From positions 248,001-312,000 of the forward strand of contig JAKLGK010000007.1 in assembly GCA_022710725.1 (NCBI GenBank): a stretch of 64,000 nt of DNA, read 5' to 3'. Source of the DNA: Verrucomicrobiota bacterium (lineage in GTDB: Bacteria > Verrucomicrobiota > Kiritimatiellia > CAIQIC01 > JAGNIJ01). The notes under the pieces are model-generated. The model made no database searches and was not told the origin of the DNA. It saw only the letters and a list, made by a program, of their open reading frames with translations. Both the position numbers and the translations under genes were made by a program. Position 1 is the first letter of the stretch. Each line of letters begins with the position of its first letter. Shown in pieces: positions 24,765 to 32,244 of the stretch.

Positions 24765-26117
24765 ATGAGCGTGAAGCAAAAGCGGAGCAGGGGATGGGTG
24801 GCGGCGGGGCTGCTGGTCCTGAACTCGGCCGCGGCGGCCGCGGCGGTGACAGTGGACGAGGCGATCCGCGCGGCGCTGGACGCCAGCCCGGACCTCCAGG
24901 CGGTTGAGGCCCGCGTGGACGCGGCCCGGGCCATGCAGCGGCAGGCGCGGTCGGCCTACTATCCCTGGGTTGATGTTTCGACCCAGTACGGGATCAGCGA
25001 CAATCCCCCGCAGGCCTTCATGATGACCCTGAACCAGCGCCAGCTGAACATGCAGGACCCCGCCTTCAATCCCAATCAGCCGGACGACACCGAGAACCTG
25101 CGCGGCAGCGTCGCGCTCAAGTGGCGCCTCTACGACAGCGGACGGCGCGGGGCGGACAACCGTATGGCGGGGCTCGGCGCCGAGGCGGCCGGGGAAATGC
25201 TCTCCGCCGCCCGCAACCAACTGATCCACGAGGTGACCCGCGGCTGCCACGGCGCGCTCCAGGCGCGCGCGTTCGCCGCGGTCCAGGAGGAGGCCGTCGC
25301 CAGCATCGAGGCCAGCCTGCGCGCGGCGAACGCGCGCTTCGAGGCCGGCAGCGCGGTGAAGACCGACGTGCTGAACCTGGAAACCCAACTGGCCCAGGCC
25401 CGCGAGGACCTGATCCGCGCGCGCAACGGCTTGCTCCTGGCCGTCGCCGCGCTCAACACGGCCATCGGCCGAGACCTGGTGACGGAGGATAATCTCGAAG
25501 AGGGGGCCGAACCGCCGGAGGAGAAATGCGCCGCTCCGGACCCGTCCGCCGTGGAGAACCGGCCCGAGCTGGCCGCCGCGCGCCGGATGGTCCGCGTCAG
25601 GGAGCAGGCCTTGAGCAAGGCGCGGCGCGAGTACGGGCCCGCGCTCAACGCCTTCGCTTCGTCGGACTGGGACAGCGACGCCTCCAGCGATTTTGAGCAG
25701 AGCTACACCGTCGGCGTGATGGCAGAGCTGAACGTCTTTGACGGCTTCCGTTCGCGCGGGGCGGTCGCCGCCGCGCGGGCCGAGCTCGACGCGGCGCGGG
25801 CCGAGGAGGCGAAGGCGGAGCGGAACCTGCGGCTCGACCTGACCCAGGCCTACCTGGGCGCGAAGGAGGCGCACGAGCGCATGGAGGTCACGCGCAAGAG
25901 CCTGGAGAGCGCGCGCGAGGCGCTGCGCATCACGCGGGAGCAGTACGAGCAGGGCGCGGCGGACGTCGCGCTCCTGCTCCAGGCCCAGGTCGGCGTCACG
26001 GCCATGCGCACCCGCGCGGTGGCGGCGGAATACGATTACGTCACCGCGCGGTCGAACCTCGACCGGGCGATGGGGAAGCTGGTGGGGCGGTATTTCAATG
26101 GACCAAAGGAGAACTGA
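24765..26117 (+). CDS. TolC-family outer-membrane efflux channel
   Basis: 450 residues, starting MSVKQKRSRGWVAAGLLVLN with a signal peptide cut near AAAAAA-VTVDEAI. Two tandem OEP (TolC) repeats are seen: SPDLQAVEARVDAARAMQRQ opens the first, and PELAAARRMVRVREQALSKA then YGPALNAFASSDWDSD opens the second. Each has long amphipathic helices (LNLETQLAQAREDLIRARNG and NLRLDLTQAYLGAKEAHERM). As a trimer it would make the outer-membrane exit duct for the adaptor and RND pump that follow within a few bases. First gene of the operon; a ribosome site (AAAGGAG) lies about 7 bases before ATG. Confidence 0.95.
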   Translation: MSVKQKRSRGWVAAGLLVLNSAAAAAAVTVDEAIRAALDASPDLQAVEARVDAARAMQRQARSAYYPWVDVSTQYGISDNPPQAFMMTLNQRQLNMQDPAFNPNQPDDTENLRGSVALKWRLYDSGRRGADNRMAGLGAEAAGEMLSAARNQLIHEVTRGCHGALQARAFAAVQEEAVASIEASLRAANARFEAGSAVKTDVLNLETQLAQAREDLIRARNGLLLAVAALNTAIGRDLVTEDNLEEGAEPPEEKCAAPDPSAVENRPELAAARRMVRVREQALSKARREYGPALNAFASSDWDSDASSDFEQSYTVGVMAELNVFDGFRSRGAVAAARAELDAARAEEAKAERNLRLDLTQAYLGAKEAHERMEVTRKSLESAREALRITREQYEQGAADVALLLQAQVGVTAMRTRAVAAEYDYVTARSNLDRAMGKLVGRYFNGPKEN

Positions 26118-26119
26118 AC

Positions 26120-27166
26120 ATGAGCAAGCTCGCTTCGCTGATTAAAAGCGCCTGGCGCCCCGTTGCGGGCGTGGTCGGGCTGGCCGTCGTGATCGTGTGG
26201 TCCGCCGGTTCCTGCGCGGAGAAGGTTCCGCCCGGCGTCGTCGAGGCCCCGGCGGGAATCGCCGTCCCCGAAGGCGCGGCGACGGTCGAGGTGAAGGCGG
26301 AGCCGTTGGCGACCCGGATCCACGTGGTCGGCACGACGGCGTCCGATGAGAAAATCAATTTGAGCGCGCGCATCCCGGCCTACGTCAAGGCCGTCTTCGC
26401 CCGCGCTGGCGATGTGGTGACGAACGGGCAGGTGCTCGTGACGCTCGACGACCGCGAGATCCGCGAGCAGCTCGCGGCCGCGGAGGCCCAGTTGCGGCGC
26501 GCCGAGTCGGAATACGAGCGCGCCCGCGGACTGTTCGAGAAAAACGCGACGACCCAGCAGGCGCTGACCGCGGCGGAATCCATGTTCCAGTCCGCCCGCG
26601 CCCAAGTGGACCAGGTGAAAGTCATGCTGACCTACGCGCAGATTACCGCCCCTATCCACGGCATCGTGACCGATCGCCGGATTGAGGCCGGCGACCTGGC
26701 CAACCCCGGCATGCCGTTGCTCGCCGTCTACGACCCCGCGCGGATGCGCCTCGAGGCGCCGGTGCCCGTCCGGCTGATCGACCGGCTGGCGCTCGGCCAG
26801 GAGGTGGACGTCGCGCTTGAGCGCCCCGCGCGCACGGTCAAGGGCCGGGTCGCGGAGATCGTCAGCGAGGTGGACCCGTCCAGCCGGACGCAGAAGGTCA
26901 AGGTCCGGCTCGAGGGTGTGGCGGGCGAGGTGCTGCCCGGCACGTTTGGGCGGCTCTGGGTCGAAGAGGAGGCGCGCGAGGCGATCCGGATCCCGAAGAG
27001 CGCGGTGTACCGCTCGGGCCAGTTGGAATTCGCGCAGGTCGTCCGCGACGGCCGGGCGATCCGGCGGCTGGTGAAGACCGGGCCCGAGTATGGAGACGAC
27101 GTGGAGATTCTATCCGGGCTGAAGCCGGGCGAGTCGGTCCTGGCCGAGCCCCGGCGGGAGGAGTGA
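26120..27166 (+). CDS. RND efflux periplasmic adaptor (HlyD/AcrA type)
   Basis: 348 residues with one N-terminal hydrophobic segment (10-30). Cys32 in AGSC could be a lipid site but the lipobox is imperfect. Then come the split biotinyl-lipoyl-like halves (ARIPAYVKAVFARAGDVVTN and MLTYAQITAPIHGIVTDRR), a coiled-coil hairpin (about 110-165, QLAAAEAQLRRAESEYERAR), a beta-barrel domain (RLEAPVPVRLIDRLALGQEV) and a membrane-proximal part (IPKSAVYRSGQLEFAQVVRD). It links the inner-membrane RND pump to the TolC protein. It starts two bases after the tolC-like stop and ends three bases before the pump start. Confidence 0.94.
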   Translation: MSKLASLIKSAWRPVAGVVGLAVVIVWSAGSCAEKVPPGVVEAPAGIAVPEGAATVEVKAEPLATRIHVVGTTASDEKINLSARIPAYVKAVFARAGDVVTNGQVLVTLDDREIREQLAAAEAQLRRAESEYERARGLFEKNATTQQALTAAESMFQSARAQVDQVKVMLTYAQITAPIHGIVTDRRIEAGDLANPGMPLLAVYDPARMRLEAPVPVRLIDRLALGQEVDVALERPARTVKGRVAEIVSEVDPSSRTQKVKVRLEGVAGEVLPGTFGRLWVEEEAREAIRIPKSAVYRSGQLEFAQVVRDGRAIRRLVKTGPEYGDDVEILSGLKPGESVLAEPRREE

Positions 27167-27169
27167 GCC

Positions 27170-30100
27170 ATGGAACAGCGGCAGGGATTCTTTTCATCGG
27201 TCATCCAGGCCTTTCTCAAGGGCAACCTGGCGGTCCTGCTGATCCTGATCAGCCTCGCCGCCGGCGCCGTGGCCCTGCTGGTCACGCCCCGCGAGGAGGA
27301 GCCCCAGATCGTCGTGCCGCTGGCCGACGTGATGGTGATGTATCCCGGCGGCAGCGCGGAGGAGGTCGAACAACTGGTCGCCTCGCGCCTGGAGAAGCTG
27401 CTCTATCAGATCGACGGCGTGGAATACGTCTACTCCATGTCCCGGCCGGGCATGGCCGTGGTGACGGTGCGCTTCTTCGTCGGCGAGGACCGCGAGGAAA
27501 GCCTGATCAAGATCTACAACAAGGTCTTCCAGAATATTGACAAGACCACGCCGGGTATCGCGGGCTGGGTGATCAAACCCATCGAGATCGACGACGTGCC
27601 GATCGTCACCGCCGCGCTCTACGGGCCGGGGCTCGATGCCGGCGCGCTCCACCGTGTCGCGGAGGAGGTCTCCGGCAAGCTCCAGCGCATCCCGGACAGC
27701 GCGCGCATCACGATCCACGGCGGCCGCAAGCGCGTGGTCCACGTGTACCTCGATACCGAGCGGCTGACCGCTTACGGCCTCTCGCCCATGGAGATCGCCG
27801 GCGCGCTGAAGATCTCCAACACGCAGATAGAGAGCGGCTCGTTCGCCAAGGCCGACCGCGAGATCGCCGTCGAGGTCGGACCGTTTCTCCAGAACGTGGA
27901 CGAGGTCCGCAACCTGATGGTCGGCCTGCACCACGACCGGCCGGTCTACCTGCGCGACGTGGCCGAGGTCGTGGACGGCGCGGACGAGGTCGCGAGCTAC
28001 AGCCGGATCGGGTTCGGGCCCGGCTCGGGCCCAACCGACTCGGAATCCCGGCCCGCGGTGACGATTGCCGTGGCCAAGAAGAAGGGCAGCAACGCGGTGA
28101 TGGTGGCCCGCGAGGTGGAGAAGGCGCTGGCCGGCCTGCGCGGCAGCGTCATCCCCGACGAGGTCCAGGTCCGTATCACGCGCAACTACGGTGAGACGGC
28201 CAACGAGAAGGTCAACGACCTGGTCATGAACCTGGTCATGGGCTTGATCACCGTCGTCGGCATGATCGCGCTGGCCATGAGCTGGCGCGAGGGCGTGATC
28301 GTCGGGCTGGCGATCCCGATCACGTACTCGCTGACGCTGCTCTTCAACTACCTGCTGGGCTACACGATCAACCGGGTGACCCTGTTCGCCCTGATCCTGG
28401 CGCTCGGCCTGCTGGTGGACAACCCGATCGTTGGCGTGGAGAACATCTCGCGCCACCTCGCCCTCCGGCGCTTCCCGCGCCTGCAGGCGGTCGCCCTGGC
28501 GATGGAAGAGGTCATGCCGCCGATCGTGCTGGCGACGCTGTCCATCATCGCGTCGTTCGTTCCGATGTTCTTCATCACCGGCATGATGGGCCCCTACATG
28601 GCCCCCATGGCGTTGAACGTGCCGTTGACGATGATCAGCTCGCTCTTCGTCGCCCTGGCCATCACGCCGTGGGTCTCCAACAAGCTGCTCAAGGAGCCGT
28701 CCGCCGACACGGCTGCCTTCGACGTCAAGGCGACGGCGACCTTCCGCGTCTACGACCGGCTCGTGCGTCCGTTCCTCGATTCGCGCGGCAAGGGAAACCT
28801 GCTGCTGCTCGTGATGGGCGGCCTGTTTGTGTTCTCCATCGTGCTGGCCGCGACCGGCCTGGTGCCGCTGAAGATGCTGCCGTTCGACAACAAGAACGAG
28901 CTGCAGCTGGTCGTGGATCTGCCCGAGGGCGCGACGCTGGAGGCCACGGACGCCGTGGTGCGCGACCTGGAGGACTACCTCCGGACCGTGCCGGAGGTCG
29001 TGGACTTCACCGCGACGGGGGGCGAGGGTTCGCCGATGGACTTCAACGGCCTCGTGCGGCATTACTACCTGCGCCAGGGGCCGAATGTCGCCGACGTGCG
29101 GATCAACCTGCTGCCCCGCCAGAAGCGCGAGATGGCCAGTCATGGCATTGCGCTGCGGATCCGGAAGGACGTCGAGGCGCTCGCGGCGCGGCACGGGGCG
29201 CTCGTGAAAATCGTCGAGGCGCCGCCCGGCCCGCCCGTGCTTTCCACCGTCGTGGCCGAGATCTACGGCGGCCCGCACCACGACTACGACGAACTGATCG
29301 CCGCGGGCAAGACCGTCGGCGCCCGGCTCCGCGAGGAGCAGGGCGTGGTGGACGTGGACGACACGGTCGAGGCGGACCAGCAGAAGCTGTTCTTCCGCGT
29401 GGACCGTGAGAAGGCCGGGCTGAACGGCATCTCGACCGAGGACGTCGTCAACAGCCTGCGCCTGGCGATGAGCGGGTTCCCGGTGGGCACGGTGCACGTG
29501 CCGACGGAGCAGAACGAACTGCCGATCGTCCTGCGGTTGCCCCGCGAAAAGCGGTCCGATCCGGCGCGCCTGCTGACCCTGCCCGTCAAGGGGCGGATGG
29601 GGAACAGCGTCCAGCTCGGCGAGATCGGCCGGTCCGAGGAGAACGTCTACGACAAGACGATCTTCCACAAGAACATGCGGCGCGTGGTCTACGTCACCGC
29701 CGAGATGGCCGGGCGCGGCCCCGCCTACGCCGTGCTGGCGATGCAGGCCTGGCTCAAGAAGAACCCGCTGCCGTCGGGAATCGAGGCGAGCTGGACGGGC
29801 GAGGGGGAGTGGAAGATCACGCTGGACGTGTTCCGTGACCTGGGCCTCGCGTTCTCGGCGGCGCTCCTGGCGATCTACGTGCTGCTGGTCTACGAGACCG
29901 GTTCGTACCTGCTGCCGGTCGTGATCATGCTGTCCATCCCGCTGACGCTGATCGGCATCATGCCGGGCTTCTGGCTGCTCAACGTGCTGACAGGCCGGAC
30001 GATCGGCGGGTACGCCGATCCGGTATTCTTCACCGCGACGGCGATGATCGGCATGATCGCGCTCGGCGGCATCGTGCAACGCAACGCGATCATCCTGATC

Positions 30101-30352
30101 GACTTCATCCGCAGCGCGACGGAGCGGGGACAGGATTTGAAGGAAGCGATCATCGAGGCCGGCGCCGTGCGGTTCCGCCCGATCTTCCTGACCGCGGGCA
30201 CGACGATGCTCGGCGCCTGGCCGATCACGTTCGATCCGATCTTCAGCGGCCTGGCGTGGTCCATCATCTTCGGGCTGTTCGTGTCCACCGCGTTCACGCT
30301 GGTCGTGATCCCCGTGGTGTACGCGATGATTTACGGAAAGAAGGGCGTGTGA
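27170..30352 (+). CDS. RND efflux pump, inner-membrane permease (AcrB/HAE1-like)
   Basis: 1060 residues with the usual twelve membrane helices: one near the N-terminus, then two large periplasmic loops (about 45-345 and 575-885) after helices 1 and 7. MVMYPGGSAEEVEQLVASRL is the porter-domain start. Helix 4 reads ALILALGLLVDNPIVGVENI: Asp417 matches the first Asp of the AcrB proton-relay pair, but the second position is Asn418. FTATAMIGMIALGGIVQRNA is the helix 10/11 region. Substrate (drug, solvent or metal) cannot be read. The partners are encoded immediately upstream, and a PII-like small protein gene follows, as seen with some RND pumps. Confidence 0.94.
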   Translation: MEQRQGFFSSVIQAFLKGNLAVLLILISLAAGAVALLVTPREEEPQIVVPLADVMVMYPGGSAEEVEQLVASRLEKLLYQIDGVEYVYSMSRPGMAVVTVRFFVGEDREESLIKIYNKVFQNIDKTTPGIAGWVIKPIEIDDVPIVTAALYGPGLDAGALHRVAEEVSGKLQRIPDSARITIHGGRKRVVHVYLDTERLTAYGLSPMEIAGALKISNTQIESGSFAKADREIAVEVGPFLQNVDEVRNLMVGLHHDRPVYLRDVAEVVDGADEVASYSRIGFGPGSGPTDSESRPAVTIAVAKKKGSNAVMVAREVEKALAGLRGSVIPDEVQVRITRNYGETANEKVNDLVMNLVMGLITVVGMIALAMSWREGVIVGLAIPITYSLTLLFNYLLGYTINRVTLFALILALGLLVDNPIVGVENISRHLALRRFPRLQAVALAMEEVMPPIVLATLSIIASFVPMFFITGMMGPYMAPMALNVPLTMISSLFVALAITPWVSNKLLKEPSADTAAFDVKATATFRVYDRLVRPFLDSRGKGNLLLLVMGGLFVFSIVLAATGLVPLKMLPFDNKNELQLVVDLPEGATLEATDAVVRDLEDYLRTVPEVVDFTATGGEGSPMDFNGLVRHYYLRQGPNVADVRINLLPRQKREMASHGIALRIRKDVEALAARHGALVKIVEAPPGPPVLSTVVAEIYGGPHHDYDELIAAGKTVGARLREEQGVVDVDDTVEADQQKLFFRVDREKAGLNGISTEDVVNSLRLAMSGFPVGTVHVPTEQNELPIVLRLPREKRSDPARLLTLPVKGRMGNSVQLGEIGRSEENVYDKTIFHKNMRRVVYVTAEMAGRGPAYAVLAMQAWLKKNPLPSGIEASWTGEGEWKITLDVFRDLGLAFSAALLAIYVLLVYETGSYLLPVVIMLSIPLTLIGIMPGFWLLNVLTGRTIGGYADPVFFTATAMIGMIALGGIVQRNAIILIDFIRSATERGQDLKEAIIEAGAVRFRPIFLTAGTTMLGAWPITFDPIFSGLAWSIIFGLFVSTAFTLVVIPVVYAMIYGKKGV

Positions 30353-30353
30353 G

Positions 30354-30407
30354 GGGAGGGCGCGGTTCCACCCGCGCCGGGAGGCGGGCGTGGAAGCCCG
30401 CCCTCCC
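30354..30407. repeat. Palindromic double stem-loop element
   Basis: Outer inverted ends GGGAGGGC (30354-30361) and GCCCTCCC (30400-30407) enclose a first stem GGCGCGG/CCGCGCC (30359-30365, 30372-30378). A second stem GGGAGGCGGGC/GCCCGCC-CTCCC (30379-30389, 30396-30407) follows. It fills the gap between the RND gene and the PII-like gene. It resembles in plan the element at 48306-48368. Confidence 0.7.
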
Positions 30408-30423
30408 GAGGAAGGAGAAGACG

Positions 30424-30603
30424 ATGAAACTGTTGATGATCATCTCTCCCGAGGCGCGGCAGGGCGAGATCCGCGAACTGATCGGGCGGCACGACGTGCG
30501 CGCCTACACCGAGCTGACCCGCGTCATCGGCGAGGGGGCGACCGGCAAGCATCTCGGCACGCACGCGTGGCCGGGCCAATCGGTAATAGGGCTATACACT
30601 TGA
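30424..30603 (+). pseudogene. PII-like regulatory protein, truncated
   Basis: Starts MKLLMIISPEARQGEIRELI with a good ribosome site (AAGGAG). It continues through HDVRAYTELTRVIGEGATGK and GTHAWPGQSV, a pattern like small PII-related proteins (about 95-110 residues) that sit downstream of RND pumps. The native sequence ends at codon 55, near 30588: the next bases belong to the insertion element, which gives a short wrong tail and a stop at 30601-30603. The missing second half is not found on the far side of the element, where unrelated AT-richer genes begin. So the gene is broken, most likely when the island arrived. Confidence 0.65.
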
Positions 30604-31578
30604 CTCATCAGGCACAATCGGCTGTGGGTTCGTCACCATCTCGTAAGGCTGTGGGGAGACCTGAGCCACTTGTTGAACCAATCGATAAAAAAGTTTGCCG
30701 CGAGATGCGGACATGCGTCGATTGAAGCGGAAGGTGAACTCGGCGAGATAGTCGTCGAGATGCTCGTGGGAGACCGCCCCTTGATGGGTACCGACCAGCC
30801 AGCGCTTGAGCAAGGAGATGACGCGATGCGCGTGGGGCAAGAGATGATCGCCCGCCGGTTGCCGGTTCTGGATTTGGCGTTCATGGCGGTAGCCCTTCAT
30901 GCCCCCATACGCGGGCAGTCCATCGGTCCGAACGGTACTGCCAGGCTCCACGGCGTGGTCGAGAAAGCGCTGTAGGGTGGTGCCCAGCAGGTCCGGCAAA
31001 GTGGCCAGCCGAATCCGCCCCATGCCCGTCCCTTTCACTTCGACGGCCACGCCCACCAGCGCCTTGGTTTCGGTCTGCCGTCCGATCACGCCTTCTTCTC
31101 CAGCGCCCCAGTAGGCCTCGTCGACCTCGACCACGCCGTGCAGACGCTCGCGGCCAGGCCGCACCATGGCCCGCCGCAACTTGTGGAGGATCAACCAGGC
31201 CGTTCGGTAACTCCCCAAGCCCAAGGCCCGCTGCAGGCCCAGCGCGCTGACCCCGTTCTTCTGGCTAGTGATATGCCACATGGATCGGAACCAGATCCGC
31301 ACGGGAAGATGGGAATCCTGAAGGACCGTGCCCGCCAAGACCGAGGTCTGCCGATGGCAACCCCGACAATGCCATAGTCCGCGCTGCATCCGCCCCGCCC
31401 GCGCCACCCCGCACTGGGGGCAGATGAATCCGTTCGGCCATCGCAGCCGCTCCAAGTACTCGCGGCACGCGGTTTCCGAAGCAAATCGTTCCTCCAAGTC
31501 CAACAAGGGTGTCGGGTAGTTCTCGGACATGGGGAGATGCTACAACCCATTGGATGCGATGAGTCAAGTGCATAGCCC
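30589..31578 (-). mobile_element. IS1595-family insertion sequence
   Basis: The 990-bp element is bounded by 21-bp terminal inverted repeats with one mismatch: GGGCTATACACTTGACTCAT at 30589 inward and GGGCTATGCACTTGACTCAT at 31578 inward. It contains one transposase gene on the minus strand. TAATA occurs directly on both sides (30584-30588 and 31579-31583) and is probably a target duplication; IS1595 elements usually give longer ones, so this is not certain. The two flanks differ in base composition, so the element marks the left edge of the island. Confidence 0.88.
30592..31530 (-). CDS. IS1595-family transposase
   Basis: 312 residues starting MSENYPTPLLDLEERFASET. The N-terminal zinc ribbon is CPQCGVARAGRMQRGLWHC followed by RGC. 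The DDE-type catalytic core has VEVDEAYWG (first Asp), VRTDGLPAYGG (second Asp), then LLKRWLVGTHQGAVSHEHLD and YLAEFTFRFNRR, the closing block of ISXO2-like/IS1595 enzymes. All motifs are intact, so the enzyme may be active. The stop codon TAG lies within the terminal inverted repeat. The GC content is nearer to the host than to the island genes. Confidence 0.93.
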   Translation of the reverse strand: MSENYPTPLLDLEERFASETACREYLERLRWPNGFICPQCGVARAGRMQRGLWHCRGCHRQTSVLAGTVLQDSHLPVRIWFRSMWHITSQKNGVSALGLQRALGLGSYRTAWLILHKLRRAMVRPGRERLHGVVEVDEAYWGAGEEGVIGRQTETKALVGVAVEVKGTGMGRIRLATLPDLLGTTLQRFLDHAVEPGSTVRTDGLPAYGGMKGYRHERQIQNRQPAGDHLLPHAHRVISLLKRWLVGTHQGAVSHEHLDDYLAEFTFRFNRRMSASRGKLFYRLVQQVAQVSPQPYEMVTNPQPIVPDESSV

Positions 31579-31629
31579 TAATAAAGATTGAATGCCGACA
31601 CGTTAGTTCGTAAAAACAACTCCAAATTA

Positions 31630-32244
31630 ATGACTAAAGAATTAGACAGCTCACGGCGCGAGATCCTTCATGCGGCCTTGGTGGACATGAAACTCCTGGG
31701 GAGAAGCGCCGTACTGCCGAATCCGTATTCCCGCAGGAGCGGTGTGCTGGAGCGTTCCGCAGTTTGGTTTCTCGTGATTCCGCGTCCGAATGGTGCGGAG
31801 CTGCAGATAGTTGCCAAATTCGATGAACCGGATCGTGCCAAGAAGGAATGGCAGCGAATCGAGGAACTGCGAGGGTTGAATACGCCGCCCCAAGCGCTGC
31901 TTCCCGTTGCCAAGAACCGCAAGCAACACGGCGTCGTGGTGTACCAGAACGCAAACATCCCGACGCCTTCAGGCGAAGTGAGCACTCTTCAGGAGCTTCT
32001 TCAATGCCAGTTAGCGACCAACGTGAACAACTGTCTCAAAGCCTTGGATCTGTGCTTTGACGCGCTACGACCGTTCTATCTTAGCGAGCCCGGTGCCCTA
32101 CGTTTCATTGCCGGAGGGCGGCATCTGTGTTGGAAGGATTGGCTGCCAAAAAAGGCTGCATGCAGAACGGCAATGCTCAAGGGGGCGAGGCAAGCACTCC
32201 CCGGCCTTGTGGAGGAATCCAGATCTCTCTCTCTCCGGCACTAG
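31630..32244 (+). CDS. APH-like kinase, N-lobe part (5' fragment of a frameshifted gene)
   Basis: Reads MTKELDSSRREILHAALVDM from the ATG at 31630 (a TTG at 31588 is also in frame; neither has a clear ribosome site). SAVWFLVIPRPNGAELQIVA runs into KFDEPDRAKKEWQRIEEL, which fits kinase strands 1-3 with the ATP-binding Lys (codon 31816) and a helix-C Glu; TLQELLQCQLATNVNNCLKA and ALDLCFDALRPFYL follow. The frame stops at 32242-32244, just after a (TC)6 tract; the C-lobe with the catalytic loop continues in another frame. One more TC unit would join them into one protein of about 750 residues. Base composition is much less GC-rich than the neighbours. Confidence 0.7.
   Translation: MTKELDSSRREILHAALVDMKLLGRSAVLPNPYSRRSGVLERSAVWFLVIPRPNGAELQIVAKFDEPDRAKKEWQRIEELRGLNTPPQALLPVAKNRKQHGVVVYQNANIPTPSGEVSTLQELLQCQLATNVNNCLKALDLCFDALRPFYLSEPGALRFIAGGRHLCWKDWLPKKAACRTAMLKGARQALPGLVEESRSLSLRH
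32224..32235 (+). repeat. (TC)6 dinucleotide tract at the frameshift point
   Basis: Six TC units sit exactly where the kinase frame breaks. With six units translation ends at TAG 32242. With seven units it reads on as SLSLSGTRNLLNPLAGYWGR and into the catalytic loop. The tract is therefore either a slippage switch or a simple mutation/assembly error. Confidence 0.8.

Noticed and set aside
27194..30079. A 961-codon open frame on the minus strand.
   Set aside because: It is antisense to the RND permease, whose motifs are unmistakable. The minus frame is rich in His, Arg, Asp and Gln with no domain, as expected for a shadow in GC-rich DNA.
31588..31629. Use of the TTG at 31588 as the start of the kinase gene.
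   Set aside because: It lies next to the insertion-element edge with no ribosome site, and the added residues (NADTLVRKNNSKL) look like junction sequence. ATG 31630 is preferred, with low certainty.
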